Shown: in pieces, positions 35,586 through 47,115 of the stretch
How the letters are laid out: each line of letters opens with the position of its first letter
Numbering within the stretch: the first letter of the stretch is position 1
Source: Pseudocercospora fijiensis CIRAD86
Taxonomy: Eukaryota; Ascomycota; Dothideomycetes; Mycosphaerellales; Mycosphaerellaceae
Direction of reading: 5' to 3'
Length of the DNA: 64,000 nucleotides
NCBI RefSeq assembly: GCF_000340215.1
Contig: NW_006921542.1
Span: 555,610-619,609 of the forward strand
The notes under the pieces: model-generated
The model's input: the letters and a program-made list of their open reading frames with translations, nothing else
The model's database searches: none
Told to the model about the DNA's origin: nothing
Position numbers and translations under genes: made by a program

Positions 35586-38564
35586 ATAAGCTCTAGCGAA
35601 AGTAAGTATTACAAATTAGCGGAATCTTCGGAATCTAATAACCTACCGGACCCTATTAACGAAGAAATCAGGCGACGACTAGTTGTTATAAGCGCCGTCG
35701 ACCTAGGGGCTATCGAGCCTTCTATGCCCGAGGCTCTTTACAATATCGTTATAAAAATAATCTAAGGACAAACTAAGCTTCTCTATTAAAACAAGCGTCG
35801 CCTACCGGAGCTAGGAAGCGGTAGAAACCCTTTATTCGAAGGGTAGAACGCTACGGCGCACGTAGAACGCTTTAAGGACAACTTAGCCGAGTACGGACTC
35901 GAAGAGAAGTCGGACTAGTACAAGGTCCGGTCCCTTACGAGGACTACTATTACTAAGCTTTACCGAACCCTTAGAACCCTAGTTAGCTACCTAGAAAAGG
36001 ACGACAAGTCTAATACCGACTAGGAGGTCTTTAAGCAGGCTTTTATAAGGGAGTATCGGGATCGCGATAGCCGTCGTATTAAAGGTAGTCGTACGTAGCT
36101 TAAGAACCTCTATATAGAGAGGCGTACCGAAGATAACGACCTAAAGGAGTACGTCCGCGAGTTTATTAAGTTAGCGGACGGTATCGACTAGTAGGACCTC
36201 GAGAATTCTTAGAGAACGAGGCTACTTCCTAAAGGGTTGCTATAGTCTACGGCTAAGCGTGTCTTCCGTCGCTATAAGCTTAGCGAAGCTAATCCTAAGA
36301 CCTTTAGGAAGTACAAAGAGGTCCTAGAGGCTATTAAGGACGATATTAATAGCTCCGCCGATGCGAAGAAGTTTATTTACGGCGAGGACCGGAATAACCT
36401 AGCTTAGGTAAAGAGCGACGCCTCGGGAAGCAGAGGACCTAAGTTCCTTCCTAAGTCGTAGAGCGGTCCTAAGACCGTAACTCCTACTATTACTAAGCAC
36501 TCTTAGGACGTTACGGACTTAGCTAAATCCCTAGCCTAGCTTAACCTTAATACGAAAGCACTATAGCGAGTTAGGGAGGTTATTAATGCTAGTATACTAA
36601 AGGATATACTACCGGTCTACTAGGTTTCCGATCCTAACTACCCTAAGGCCCCTTTAGTTAATGTCTATACTATACGGAAGATCTATTCTAACTTAGATAG
36701 CAAGTACTAGATATACGGCGGTTTCAAACATATTTAATTAGACTGCCCTGTCTAGAAGGAGCTTCTTAAGAGGAAGCTCGTTATATAAGTAAATAGTCGG
36801 TTCTACTATACCGATACCGGCGATAAGATTAACTTCGAGTAGGATCGCAGAGCCCCGAAACTGCCTTAACTTAGGAGTCTTCTAGAGAAGAAGTATAGTA
36901 GCAAGATCGAGTTTAAGGATACTAGGAATAGTACCCTCGCCGCTATTGCTAATCGAGAAACTTAGAAGGTTAGGGTAAAATAGGTTAAGGAGCGGAGTAG
37001 TAACGGTACTACTAAGCCTATTAAAGTCAACTTTGTTTCTTAGGACCCGGACGCAGTTACTAATGTTTACGCGGTTACTAAGAACAGTATAGATATCTAC
37101 GCTACTATAAGGTCCTAAACTTAGTCGTCCTAAACCTAGTCCTAGGGCAAGGGTAAGAGCCCGTAGAACCCTATCCGCCCTAGTGCGGCAGCCCCTACTA
37201 GGATACTTAAGAAGTAGGCAGCTAATAAGGCTAAGAAATAGCGAGAATTAGTCGCTAAGACTAAGACACTCTAGACAGCTAAAGACTGTACAACCCGAGC
37301 TAGTATAGCTACTCCGGAGGTCCTAGAGACTCTAGATATCGATATAGAGGATAATACTACCGACCTTAGTAGTACCCTAGGCCTAGCTAACCCGCCGGCC
37401 TATAAACGAAAGTTAGCCGACCTAAAGAGCTTTCGCTTTAATAGGTATATAAAGAAGTATAGTGCCGGGCCTACTAACTCTTACGATATAAAGGCAAATA
37501 CTCTCTTTTAGGCTTTATAGTTCCTAGACCTTAAGTCTAACGTATCTATAGGTAAGCTTCTAGTATACGGTTTGCCTACTAACCTGTTCTAGAGCCGGAT
37601 TCCTAGCGATACTACCTTTATAAAAGACCTTATAGCCCTCTAACGCAAATAGGGGCGAGAGGACTATATCGACGTCTCTTCCCTATAGTTCCTTCCTAAA
37701 TTTTTAGGGGCCTAAGAGTTAGTAGAAGGCGAATCGGTAACCTACGAGAGCTAGGAGACTATCGATAATGCTAACGAAGAGGGGATTAAGGAGATAGGCC
37801 GAGGGGATAGTAATAATACCGACCCTACTTCGGTTTTAGTTTCTATTAAGGCTGTCCGATTTACTAGCTAATAAATCGGTCGAGTAGGACCTCCTTAACC
37901 TAAGGAACTTTACTCTATCCCTAATAATATAGACCTTTCCGTAGTTACCCGTTCCTTCGCCGTCGTTCCCGCTATCTATATTTAAGTTACTATCGGAAGC
38001 TATAGTTAGTAGTTGCTAGCAATGCTTAATAATGGTTTAGAGTTGCTTATTGTAGGTAAGCGCTAGGCTAAACAGCTCCGACTGCTAATAAATAGAGATA
38101 TTTCCCTTAGTATATAGGGAGTAAATAGGGAGGTTGCGCTAGTAGGTATCTACTATAATATTATAGTAGACGCTTTCGGTATATGCTTTTCCTTTACCTT
38201 CTAGATTGCCGCTAACCCGAATACGCTAATTATTCTAGGTCGACTATAGTCTCGTATAACCCGGGGTATCTAGCGTAACTGCGACGATAGCTCCTAGGAA
38301 GGAACTATCGCTAACTAGAAGGGCAACCGAGTCGTATTTACTAGTTATATCGGAAACACTAGCTATAAGTCCTACGAGGATATCCTTACTGCTTCTAAAC
38401 GCTCTTCGGGAAACGCTATAGCGCGGTTATAAGACCGGCAATCTGCGCTATAAGTTAGTATAGCTTAAATAGGTTATATCTAGAGGTGCGCCGCTCTGTA
38501 CGATAAGGCTAGTTTCTAGGCTCTATACTAAGGAGACGAATGCTCGAAGCGATAGCGAGTATAA
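35586..38564 (+). pseudogene. element B ORF1: gag-protease
   Basis: A 993-codon frame of exactly the same length as in A, from ATA (35586) to TAA 38562-38564. The protease zone reads 'LLAMLNNGLELLIVGKR', closer to the canonical hydrophobic-D-x-G form than A. RIP stops are frequent. The start matches A and C (ATA AGC TCT AGC GAA). Confidence 0.87.
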
Positions 38565-38680
38565 CAGTATAACGACTACCTAGTATACAAATCTCGGTAA
38601 TAATACTATCGCAATTATCGCCGCCGGAAGCGGATCTATCCGAGCCCGAATCCGAACTAACTAATTAGAGCGCCGATCGA

Positions 38681-38704
38681 ATGCTACCCCGGGGGTGTTA
38701 TTAG
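38681..38704. repeat. palindrome p2, element B
   Basis: ATGCTACCCCGGGGGTGTTATT-type inverted repeat, 116 bp after the gag stop. Confidence 0.8.
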
Positions 38705-38728
38705 GAATCTAACGTTTTCGCCGGAATT

Positions 38729-41700
38729 ATAAATTAGGACTACTAGCTATATACCTACCGACTTAAGGAGACTTCTAATAAAGTTTACGCGTTGTTCTGT
38801 TGCGCTAATCTCCGGGCCTAGCGTAAAAGAGAGAGGGCTCGGGTATTACGAGCGGTTAGTATATATACCCTATATAAGAGGGTAGCTAATAAGATTAAGC
38901 CCGTAAAGGGCAGCGTATATATAACTAATAGGTCTAATCCTAGCGGAAACCCTAACTAGCGACAAAAGTGCCTTAACCGTAAAGCGATATTAATACCTAG
39001 GGATAGTCTATACGACTAGAGGTATATTACTAAAAAGTTCTCTACTATTCCTAGGGGTTTAAGGCTAACGCCGGAGAGACTAGCGAAAATCAAACCTAGT
39101 ATCGAGCTTTCGGATCTTAAACTAGATTTGCTATACGAGCTTCTATATAACCGCGAAGCCGTATTAGTATATAACTTTACGTATCTAGGCAGGATTAACC
39201 CGGAGGTTGTTCCTCTATAGAGGATCCGAACGATCGAGTATAAGCCTTAGGCTCACCTAGGGTTTAAGCTAAACCTAAGCCTAAGAGGTATAGTTAAGGA
39301 CATAATACGGCAGCGTATAAAGGCTGGTACCTTAGAGCCTTCCTATACCTCGTATCGTAATCTATACTTCCTAGTTTAGAAGAAGACAGCTCCTAGGGAA
39401 CTAAAGAAGTACCGGCTAATTAACGCTGCCTAAAAGTTTAATACGGTTACGATTAGAGATACTAACCTTCCCCCGGAGACTAATAGGTTCTCGGAAGCCT
39501 TTGCTAATTGTATAGTAGCCTTACTAGTTAATATGTTCTCGGGCTACGACTAGATACCTCTCTACCCTAATAGCAGAGACCTAACTAGTTTCGAAACGCC
39601 TCTTAGACTATATAGACAGACTACCCTTCCCTAAGGGGCGACTAACTTAGTAGCCTAGTTCGTGCGTATTGTAAACTAAGTCCTCGCGGCTTATATTTCT
39701 TATGCTGCGATGCCTTTCCTCGACGACATCGGCATTAAAGGTCCTGAAACTAGGTGTAATAACGAAGAAGTAGAGCTGGGCATCCGGAGGTTCTTTCTTA
39801 AATATATCTAGAACCTCGATAGTGTCCTCTACGACTTAGAGCGGGCTAACTTAACAGTGTATAGGGAAAAGCTTTAGCTCCTATATAAGCGTATAAACAT
39901 TGTCGGGTTTGTTACTAATAAGAATAGCCGCTATCCTAATAATGTACGGGTCCTAAAGATTGTGTCCTAGCTAGACCCTACCTATTAGAAAGATGTCCGG
40001 ATCTAGCTTAGAGTAGTCTCCTACTTCCGTATCTAGGTCGAGAACTTTGCATTAGTATATAAGCCTCTATACGCCTTGCTTAAGAAGGACGCTAAGTTTA
40101 AATAGACCTCTGTTTACTAAGCAGCTAAGGACACGGTTACTAAGGCACTTATTAGCGCGCCTATACTTACCTCTATTAATTACTCGGAAGGTGTAGGTCT
40201 GCTAATTGTTGCTATCGACTCGAGCGGGGAAGGCTACGGCGAGATACTAATATAGTGTAATCGTAAGGAGCCCTCCTTACGTTACCCTATCCGGTACGAG
40301 TCCGGTCTATAGAAACCTATCGAGGCCCGATACGATACTAGTAAGCGAGAGTGCCTTAGTATCTATAAGGCTCTTAAGAAGTTCCGACCTTAGCTCTTTA
40401 GAGTGTTCTTTCGCTTAGAAGTCGACGCTTAGACGCTAGTCTATTAACTTAACCGTATAGCCTCCGACCTGCCTAACTCTACGATAGCTCGGTAGGTTAC
40501 CTAGATCTATTTGTTTAATTTCGACGTCTTCTATATTCCTAGTAAGAAGTATACTAGACCGGATAGCCTTTCTAGAAGGCCTGCTATAGAAGAAGATATC
40601 GCCGAAATAATAGAATAAGAGGATGTCGACGCAGTTATTAACCGTACCTTCTTTACTGCCTTCTATATTAACGCTATGCCGGTAATTACTAGGCCTACTA
40701 CCGACGACTAACCTAGTAACTAGCCTAACGAAGACCCTACTACTAACGGCGAGGACTAGGACGATACTAAGGCGGGCGAACTAGGTAGGGATAATATCCT
40801 TAATAGGGTCTACTCCGACGACTCCTATAATATCGCCTACTTCCTTACCTATACGAAGAGAGCTCCTAGTCTATTAAAGAGTTAATACCGTCGTATTATT
40901 CGCTATTCTCGGAGGTTCCTTATTAAGGATCGCATCCTTTAGCGATAGGCTATAGTTAATATACCGCTCTAGCGTGTTATTAACGATCCGGTAGCCCGAT
41001 AAGAAATCCTTCGTTCCGTTTACGATAAGCTCGGCTACCGTACGGCGGAGGGCACCTTCGATATCCTTCGTCGACGCTACTAGTAGGACGGCGTATAGGC
41101 TAATGTCTCCCGCTACTATAAGAGCTATCCTAAGTGCAACTTTAGGAATAGCTACCGACGTCTAGGAGAGCTACGTATCCCTACTACCTAGTTAGTTAGG
41201 GAGCGGTAGTATAGCGATAGGGTCTATCTTAGCCGCAATAATAGCCTATATATTATTCGAGAGGGTCTTTCTCGATAGCCGGAGGCCTATTATTTCTATA
41301 AGGGTTGCGGTGCTATTAATGCCCGTAATATAGCTACCTTCCTATTTAAGGATCTGTTTTGCCGCTAGGGAACACCTTACGAGATTATCTTAGATAACGC
41401 TACGAATAATATAGCTAAGGAGGTTTAAGCGCTACTTGTTTCGTACGGGGCGAAGAACGTTCGTATCTCCCCGTACTATCCCTAGTCGAATGCTATTATT
41501 AAGCGCGGCTATCGGTCGTTAATTAATGCCCTATCTAAGATAACTAATAGTAGCGATAGATTAGTTCCTATCTCTATCCGCGTCCTAGCCCTTCTCTAGG
41601 CGGACCGAACTACTATTATCGACACGACTAGACTTATACTAGCGGAACTTATAATTAAGAGGGACGCCGTTCTTCCTATTAAATTGTCCTATCGCACGTA

Positions 41701-42421
41701 CGGCGTTTACGATTAGGGGTCTGTTCGTACTAGGGTAGATCTTCTTGCCCTATAGGCTAAGGCTCTTAAGGATATAACTACGACTTCTTAAGAGGGTCTT
41801 ACTCGACAACGTCGCCTTCGGGAAGAGGCTAAGTAGTATTTTAATAACTATAATGCTGTTAATTAGGAGCCTCTAAAGGTTAGCGATATAGTTCTCCTAT
41901 ACCGGTCCGAACTAGAGTATAGTTACTCCTATAAGCTAGCCTTTAAGTGGAAGGGTCTTTATAGAGTAAAGGAGGTCCTTTACTCGGGTTCCGTATACCT
42001 TCTTTAGGAGCTAGATAGTGCTACCTTAAAGCACACTTACCCTTAGGCTAATCTAAAGAAGATCGTTAAGTTACGAGAACCTACCCGCTCTCCGCCGACT
42101 AAGGAGGAAGTTAGTGCCTCTATAGACCCTCTACCGACCTTAGATGCCTATCGGGAGGAGGATCCTGCCGCTATTCTAGATCCTGTTCTGCCTAAGAACT
42201 ATGCCTATCCCTAGATTCGTCTTAGTAAGCTATTAGGAATAACTTAAGAACAAAGGGAGGGTTATATACGGATTAACTATATATAGAGCGTTTCCGATAT
42301 TAATTCCGATTCTAATAGTGAACTAGACTTCTAGCTATCTAACTCTAACTCCGAGGAACCTAACTAGTCTAGCGATAAAGACCGCCTAGAATTATAGCTA
42401 GACGACCCCGAGACTAAATAA
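38729..42421 (+). pseudogene. element B ORF2: RT-RNase H-integrase
   Basis: A 1,231-codon frame from ATA 38729 to TAA 42419-42421, exactly 12 bp shorter than A because one GATATTGATTCC repeat in the acidic tail is missing. The RT catalytic box is intact in sequence ('PFLDDIGIKGP', about 39713-39745). RNase H and integrase follow as in A. The integrase catalytic Glu position reads Lys here too (TTGAG to TTAAG is RIP context). Stops in place of Gln and Trp disable it. Confidence 0.9.
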
Positions 42422-42667
42422 TTGCTTATCCTTCCCGCTACGTTGCTTTCCTTACCTATTAACTATTCTCCGCGCTATTAATATAGAGCGCTGCCCTTTA
42501 GCTTTAGTCCTTACTACCTATTCCTATAGATATTAATACTCTTAGTTGTTGCCCTCCTTTACTTTTACCTTGTCTATTGTTTTACTCTTTTGTCTTTTGC
42601 CCTCGATTAATATTGCTATAGCTTTACTCCTTTTGTGTTTCCTTAGAAAGAACTATACGAGGTATAA

Positions 42668-42702
42668 CTTCCGAATAATACCCCGGGGGTAGCATTCGGA
42701 AG
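42668..42702. repeat. palindrome p3, element B
   Basis: CTTCCGAATAATACCCC, G, GGGGTAGCATTCGGAAG: 17-bp arms. Confidence 0.88.
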
Positions 42703-43102
42703 CTAGCCGAATCTAACCCCCTACCCTTCTAGAACTACTTCCGTCTAGTTACCTAGTCTCTAGCAACTACCCTTAGGTAGCAACGGTAACAAGATACCCC
42801 GCTAGAGAGAATTGTTCCTGCCCTAATTAGTATTAGTTACGTAGGACACTAAGAAAGGGAGGATCCCTCTCCCTTCCTAGCTCTTAGATAGATATAGCAA
42901 CCTAGGCCTATAGCCTCTAAGAATAGGGACCTTAGGCCGCTAAGCTTGGTATCTAGAAGAAAGAAGAACGTACGGGCTACGTTTATATGCCTACTACTAT
43001 AAAAGGTAATGCTGCATCTATAACGATAGTACTATAGGCTAATATAAGCTACGCTAGGCCTAGGCGATTTGCTCCTAGTTACCGAGTATCTCTAGAGAAA
43101 AG

Positions 43103-43129
43103 CTAATACTACCCCGGGGGTGTTATTAG
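43103..43129. repeat. palindrome p4, element B
   Basis: CTAATACTACCCC, G, GGGGTGTTATTAG, identical to copy A. Confidence 0.85.
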
Positions 43130-43555
43130 TCCCGCTAGCCTTACTACTATAGATTACTACTAGGTACTCGAACTAACTAGTTACATTTCGAGTTCGCGAG
43201 AATCTACGAAGGCTAGAGGTTAATAAAGGCGCGTAGTCGCTACTAGTAATTAGCTAGATCGATTGTTAAACTTTAGCCTACCCTACTAATAAAGGAGTCT
43301 CGTATATAGCTTTACTTTTTAGGGTCTATATATAGTCGTTATCCGTTTGCTTTACCGGAATATACGGACTACGCTACCTTTACACCCTATTTAAGGCGAG
43401 CTTTCTAAGCTCTTTCTTCTACTTAAATACTAACTAACTTACTACCGCCTACCCCCTCCCCCTTCTTTTATCTAAACCCTTTAATTATTATTAATAAGCT
43501 ACGAACGTTTTTTTACAAACTCGTTACTAGCTCCTTTCCGCTCCGGTCGACTAAG

Positions 43556-46285
43556 ATGTCTTCCGGCGCCCTAAATCTGCTAGGCGCTAGCAGCAGTAGC
43601 AACCTACTAGCCCTAAACCTAGGCGTACTAGTCCCGATCGAAGCCCCCTCCGATAGCGCCTTAGTCGCTATAACTAGCCTCGAGCACTGTTTCTAGATCG
43701 TTACTACTATCGACGACCCCTAAAAGAAGATTAAGACCGCTCGCACCTTGCTACGCGTTATCGATAGAAATATTAAGAAGGCTACTATCTTAGTATCGTA
43801 CGGCATAAACAACTTGCGCTAGGACATTAGTAAGCGTATCTTTAAGCGAGACGTTCTTTAGGATATAGAGCTTTATTAAGCCTTTCCTATTATCTATAGC
43901 CTCGAGACGGCGGGTACTCCGATTCGTATACGCTTTACGAACCTTAATTAAGCCTTCGAGTAGTAGGGAGGTCCGAGTAGTCTCCTAAAGAGCCTTATTA
44001 ACTTCGCCTACGATAGATAAGAGCGTACTAAGCAGGTTGCGTCGTTCGTTAACAAGTATCCGGTCCGTCGCAAGGGCGTAGAGTATCTTTCCCGCACTAT
44101 AATGTATCGAGTCTCTACTACTAGTAAGAAGTACGGCAAGCAATTAGTTAACTTAACCTTCGCACTTAACGACTTTACGATAGTCTACTAGAAGCGGTAT
44201 AAGGACGCTATTGCCGAGGTAGATCTTAACGCCTAGTCTACTAAAGATCTACTAAAAGAGAAGAGCTATCGCATTAATAGTGTAGGTTTTATTATTAAGG
44301 GTTAAGAGGCTCCTATCGTAGATATTCTCGAACGCAAGGTCCTTCGTCTTAAGACGGAAGCCGATACGGCTGCTAGTCTAGCGCTCGCTATAGAGATATA
44401 GGTATAGGATCGCCGCTCGACCCGTAACCGTAAGGTCTCTTAAGAAGTTTAAGATAAGCGCGCTAAGGTAGAAGTAGCGCGTTAGAAGGCGTTATAGGCT
44501 CGCTAGGCATTCTAGAAGGCTACTAAGAAGTCTACTATACCTCCTAGTACTAACTATAGTAACTCGGATATTAATATGCTAGATACGCTACTAGAAGATA
44601 GTATTTCCTCCGAAGGTTCCTTTAGTAAGCGTAGGTATAGAGGCCTCTCGCCGATGCTATTAACTAAGAACATCTATAGTTCCTATAAGGGTAACTCTAT
44701 CGTATATCTTATTACCGAGATCGATATAGTTCCTAAGGCCGATATAGGCAAAGCATCTATCGCCCTATCTATCTATTAGTAGTACGACGACCTTAGCAAG
44801 CTAGGCGAAGAGCCGTTTACTATGTGTGCTAGCTATATTAAGAAGGCCGCTAAGGCGTGTAGTCTCTATGCTAGTGCTAAGACAAGTGTCCTTATTAGCC
44901 GCCTATTAAAGATTAGACGTAATGTCGCTAATTAAGACGCCTTCGCTACCCTTAAGGCTAATTAGGCCTATACTAACTAGTTTCCTAGACGCCCTATTAC
45001 TGCCCCGATATCTCTAGGACTCTATGCGTTCAACCCTACTAGTACTATTACTCGCGCCCTTACGCTAACGGATCGCTAGAGCAAGTTCGTTACCGGTATT
45101 CTTAGCTAACGCACCTCCTTCGATCGCTTTCGCTAGACTAGCAATACTATCTTCCCTTAAGTCTTTAGTTAGTTATAAGAGCCTCGTAGAGTATATCTTC
45201 CTTTCCTTATCGACCTAATATAGGAAGAGTTTAAGATATACCTTTAGTATATGCGTAATATGCCTAAGTCTAAGCAAGAAGGCCGTAATGCCCTTTAAAC
45301 TTATAGTGTAAGCAACTAAATCGTCCGCTAGTACCCTGCCCTATAGCTCTTAGCTGTCGCCCTTCGACCTAATTACGTATACGAGCTTATCTCCGTCCCT
45401 AAGCCTACTAAGTTCTTTAAGGTTAGCGGTACTTACGAAAACTGTCCTTCTAAGGAGTCTGCTCGTCTCGGACAAGATATAGTTAAGCTCGTAGCTAGCG
45501 AGGGTGCTAGTTACCTACGTATTAAGGTCTGCCTTATATCTAAGGATAAGACTAGCTGCTCTACTATTATCGAAGGTATATACTAGCCCGAGGTCTTTAC
45601 GAACTAGGTTAAGAAGCTTAAGGCCCGTAGCCTAGTCCTACTAAGCAAGATCGGTAAGCTTACTAATAAGTACCTTACCGACGACGACCTCGACTATATG
45701 TTCGATAGTTAGCCTAATAGCGAGGGGCGTAAAGCGGAGTAGATCCTTAACCCTCTAAAGGAGTACGAAGTCTCTGTTTAGATACTATACCTACTATATA
45801 GTAATCTAAAGACTAAGAGCAACCGTATATTAATTAACCTAGGCTACTCTCGCGTTATTAATAGCACTAAGGTTAAGGGTTACGAGAACTTAATAGTCTC
45901 TTAGGTTGCTAAAGCGCACCGCAATCTAACCGCTCTCCTAGCCTCTAACTCCTTCGTACTATTCGCTTTCCCTACGGCTATCTTAGTCGAAGGTCTCGGC
46001 TATATCTCCGACGCCCTAGTTAGTAGGATTCCTTAGTCAAGTTACGTTGTTTAGAACGAAGTTAAATAGATCCTCTAGCTTAATAACGAGGGACTTAAGG
46101 AATATCTACGCGATTAGGAGAATGCTACGAAGGAAAAGGCTACTAACCTCCTCGTTAATTAAGCTCTCTATAAGGGACAGTACTTCGGTACTAATAGCTT
46201 TAACGTATACGGAGGAGATTTCGAGAGCCGACTAGTAGATAAGGTTATTGCTAGTAAGGATTACGGCGCGTTAAAGCAATAGTAA
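43556..46285 (+). pseudogene. element B ORF3, long extra ORF of unknown function
   Basis: A 2,730-nt frame, the same length as in A, with the start codon preserved as ATG (43556-43558; 'MSSGALN'). It is interrupted only by RIP-type stops; the last codons read CAA, TAG, TAA. The longest surviving open piece is 44576-44779 ('MLDTLLEDSISSEGSFSKRR'), covering the Ser/Asp and basic linker. Domain layout is as in A. Not an env-like protein by anything visible: no signal peptide, no furin-type processing context and no clear C-terminal membrane anchor. Function unknown. Confidence 0.83.
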
Positions 46286-46339
46286 GTCTATATAGTGTTG
46301 CTTAGAAAGTTGTTTTTATATAATTATAGTATCTAGGAT

Positions 46340-46364
46340 TAATGCTACCCCGGGGGTATTATTA
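46340..46364. repeat. palindrome p5, element B
   Basis: TAATGCTACCCC, G, GGGGTATTATTA, 54 bp after the ORF3 stop. Confidence 0.85.
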
Positions 46365-46438
46365 CGGAGTTCTAAAAATAGCCTTAGCTAAGAGCGCTAA
46401 GGATGCATATATGTTTGTTTTAAGCGCGCAATGTAAAG

Positions 46439-46456
46439 CGTGTCTAGTTAGACACG
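46439..46456. repeat. perfect 8-bp stem hairpin before the polypurine tract, element B
   Basis: CGTGTCTA-GT-TAGACACG. In A's tail (46801-46818) it is CGTATCTA-GT-TAGATACG, also perfect. Confidence 0.8.
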
Positions 46457-46470
46457 AAGAAAGGGAGGGT
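46456..46470 (+). promoter_or_regulatory. polypurine tract, element B
   Basis: GAAGAAAGGGAGGG plus T immediately before the 3' LTR; the expected plus-strand primer site. Repeated before A's 3' LTR at 46818-46832. Confidence 0.8.
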
Positions 46471-46749
46471 TATTAGCTAGTAACCGGCCCTATACCTATA
46501 GGCTAGTTTTGAACCTATATAAGAGGCCTCCTTCTATAGAGTAGACAGATTATTAACCTCGTATAGCACATTGTTTATGTCACACTTCTATAATGCCTAT
46601 ATTACAGGGCTCTAGTTATTAGCCTAAGCGATAGTCTCGTTATCCTATCTTGCTAAACATAGCTGCCCGTATTGCTATAGGTTATATTACCCTCGGTAGC
46701 CTGTACTATTGCTACAAGTAGTAGTGGTGGTGTTGGTTTCCGTCCTTTA
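46471..46749 (+). repeat. 3' LTR of element B
   Basis: 279 bp, TATTAGCTAG ... CGTCCTTTA, followed by the CTAA target duplication (46750-46753). Confidence 0.9.
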
Positions 46750-46753
46750 CTAA

Positions 46754-46832
46754 GAGCGCTAAGGATACATACATGTTTGTTTTAAGCGTGCCTTGTAAAA
46801 CGTATCTAGTTAGATACGAAGAAAGGGAGGGA
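46754..46832 (+). other. displaced 3' untranslated tail and polypurine tract of element A
   Basis: GAGCGCTAAGGATACATAC onward is the continuation of A after B's insertion. It parallels B's 46388-46470 and ends in GAAGAAAGGGAGGGA before A's 3' LTR. Confidence 0.85.
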
Positions 46833-47111
46833 TATTAGCTAGTAACCGGCCCTATACCTATAGGCTAGTTTTGAGCCTATATAAGAGGCCTCCTTCTATA
46901 GAGTAGATAGATTACTAACCTCGTATAGCATATTGTTTATATCACACTTCTATAATGCCTATATTGTAGGGCTCTAGTCTTTAGCCTAAGCAACCGTCTT
47001 ATTATCCTATTATACTAAATATAGCTACCTATATTGCTATAGGTTATATTACCCTCGGTTGCCTATACTATTACTGCTAGTAGTAGTAGTAGTGTTAGTT
47101 TCCGTCCTTTA
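46833..47111 (+). repeat. 3' LTR of element A
   Basis: 279 bp with the same ends, followed by CTAG (47112-47115). Confidence 0.9.
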
Positions 47112-47115
47112 CTAG
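47112..47115. repeat. target site duplication of element A (right)
   Basis: CTAG, matching 19737-19740. Confidence 0.8.

Larger units (their letters stand above)
42422..43555 (+). other. spacer between pol and ORF3, element B
   Basis: Same length class and order as in A (one unit, no duplication): p3, then p4, TATA-like CTATATATAG near 43328 and a pyrimidine tract near 43451-43468 before ORF3. No coding frame seen. Confidence 0.6.
34485..46749 (+). mobile_element. Ty3/Gypsy-type element B, full length, nested in A
   Basis: 12,265 bp with 279-bp LTRs at both ends and CTAA target duplications. It lies in the 3' untranslated part of A: A's sequence stops at 34484 and resumes at 46754 with GAGCGCTAAGGAT, exactly where B's own equivalent (46388 on) continues. 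It holds all three ORFs and five palindromes without internal duplication. This is the best copy for defining the family. Confidence 0.92.
19741..47111 (+). mobile_element. Ty3/Gypsy-type element A (contains nested element B)
   Basis: The element is bounded by LTRs 19741-20019 and 46833-47111 and by CTAG duplications. Its own sequence is 19741-34484 plus 46754-47111, about 15.1 kb. Subtracting the 2,817-bp internal tandem duplication gives about 12.3 kb, the same as copy B. Gene order is LTR, gag-protease, RT-RNase H-integrase, ORF3, polypurine tract, LTR. It sits in the coding sequence of minus-strand element E. All ORFs carry many RIP stops. Confidence 0.88.

Noticed and set aside
31644..46285. 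ORF3 as an envelope gene
   Set aside because: No signal peptide, cleavage context or terminal membrane anchor is visible in either copy.
46471..47111. Two tandem solo LTRs
   Set aside because: Target duplications and the resumed 3' tail of A show they are the 3' LTRs of B and of A.
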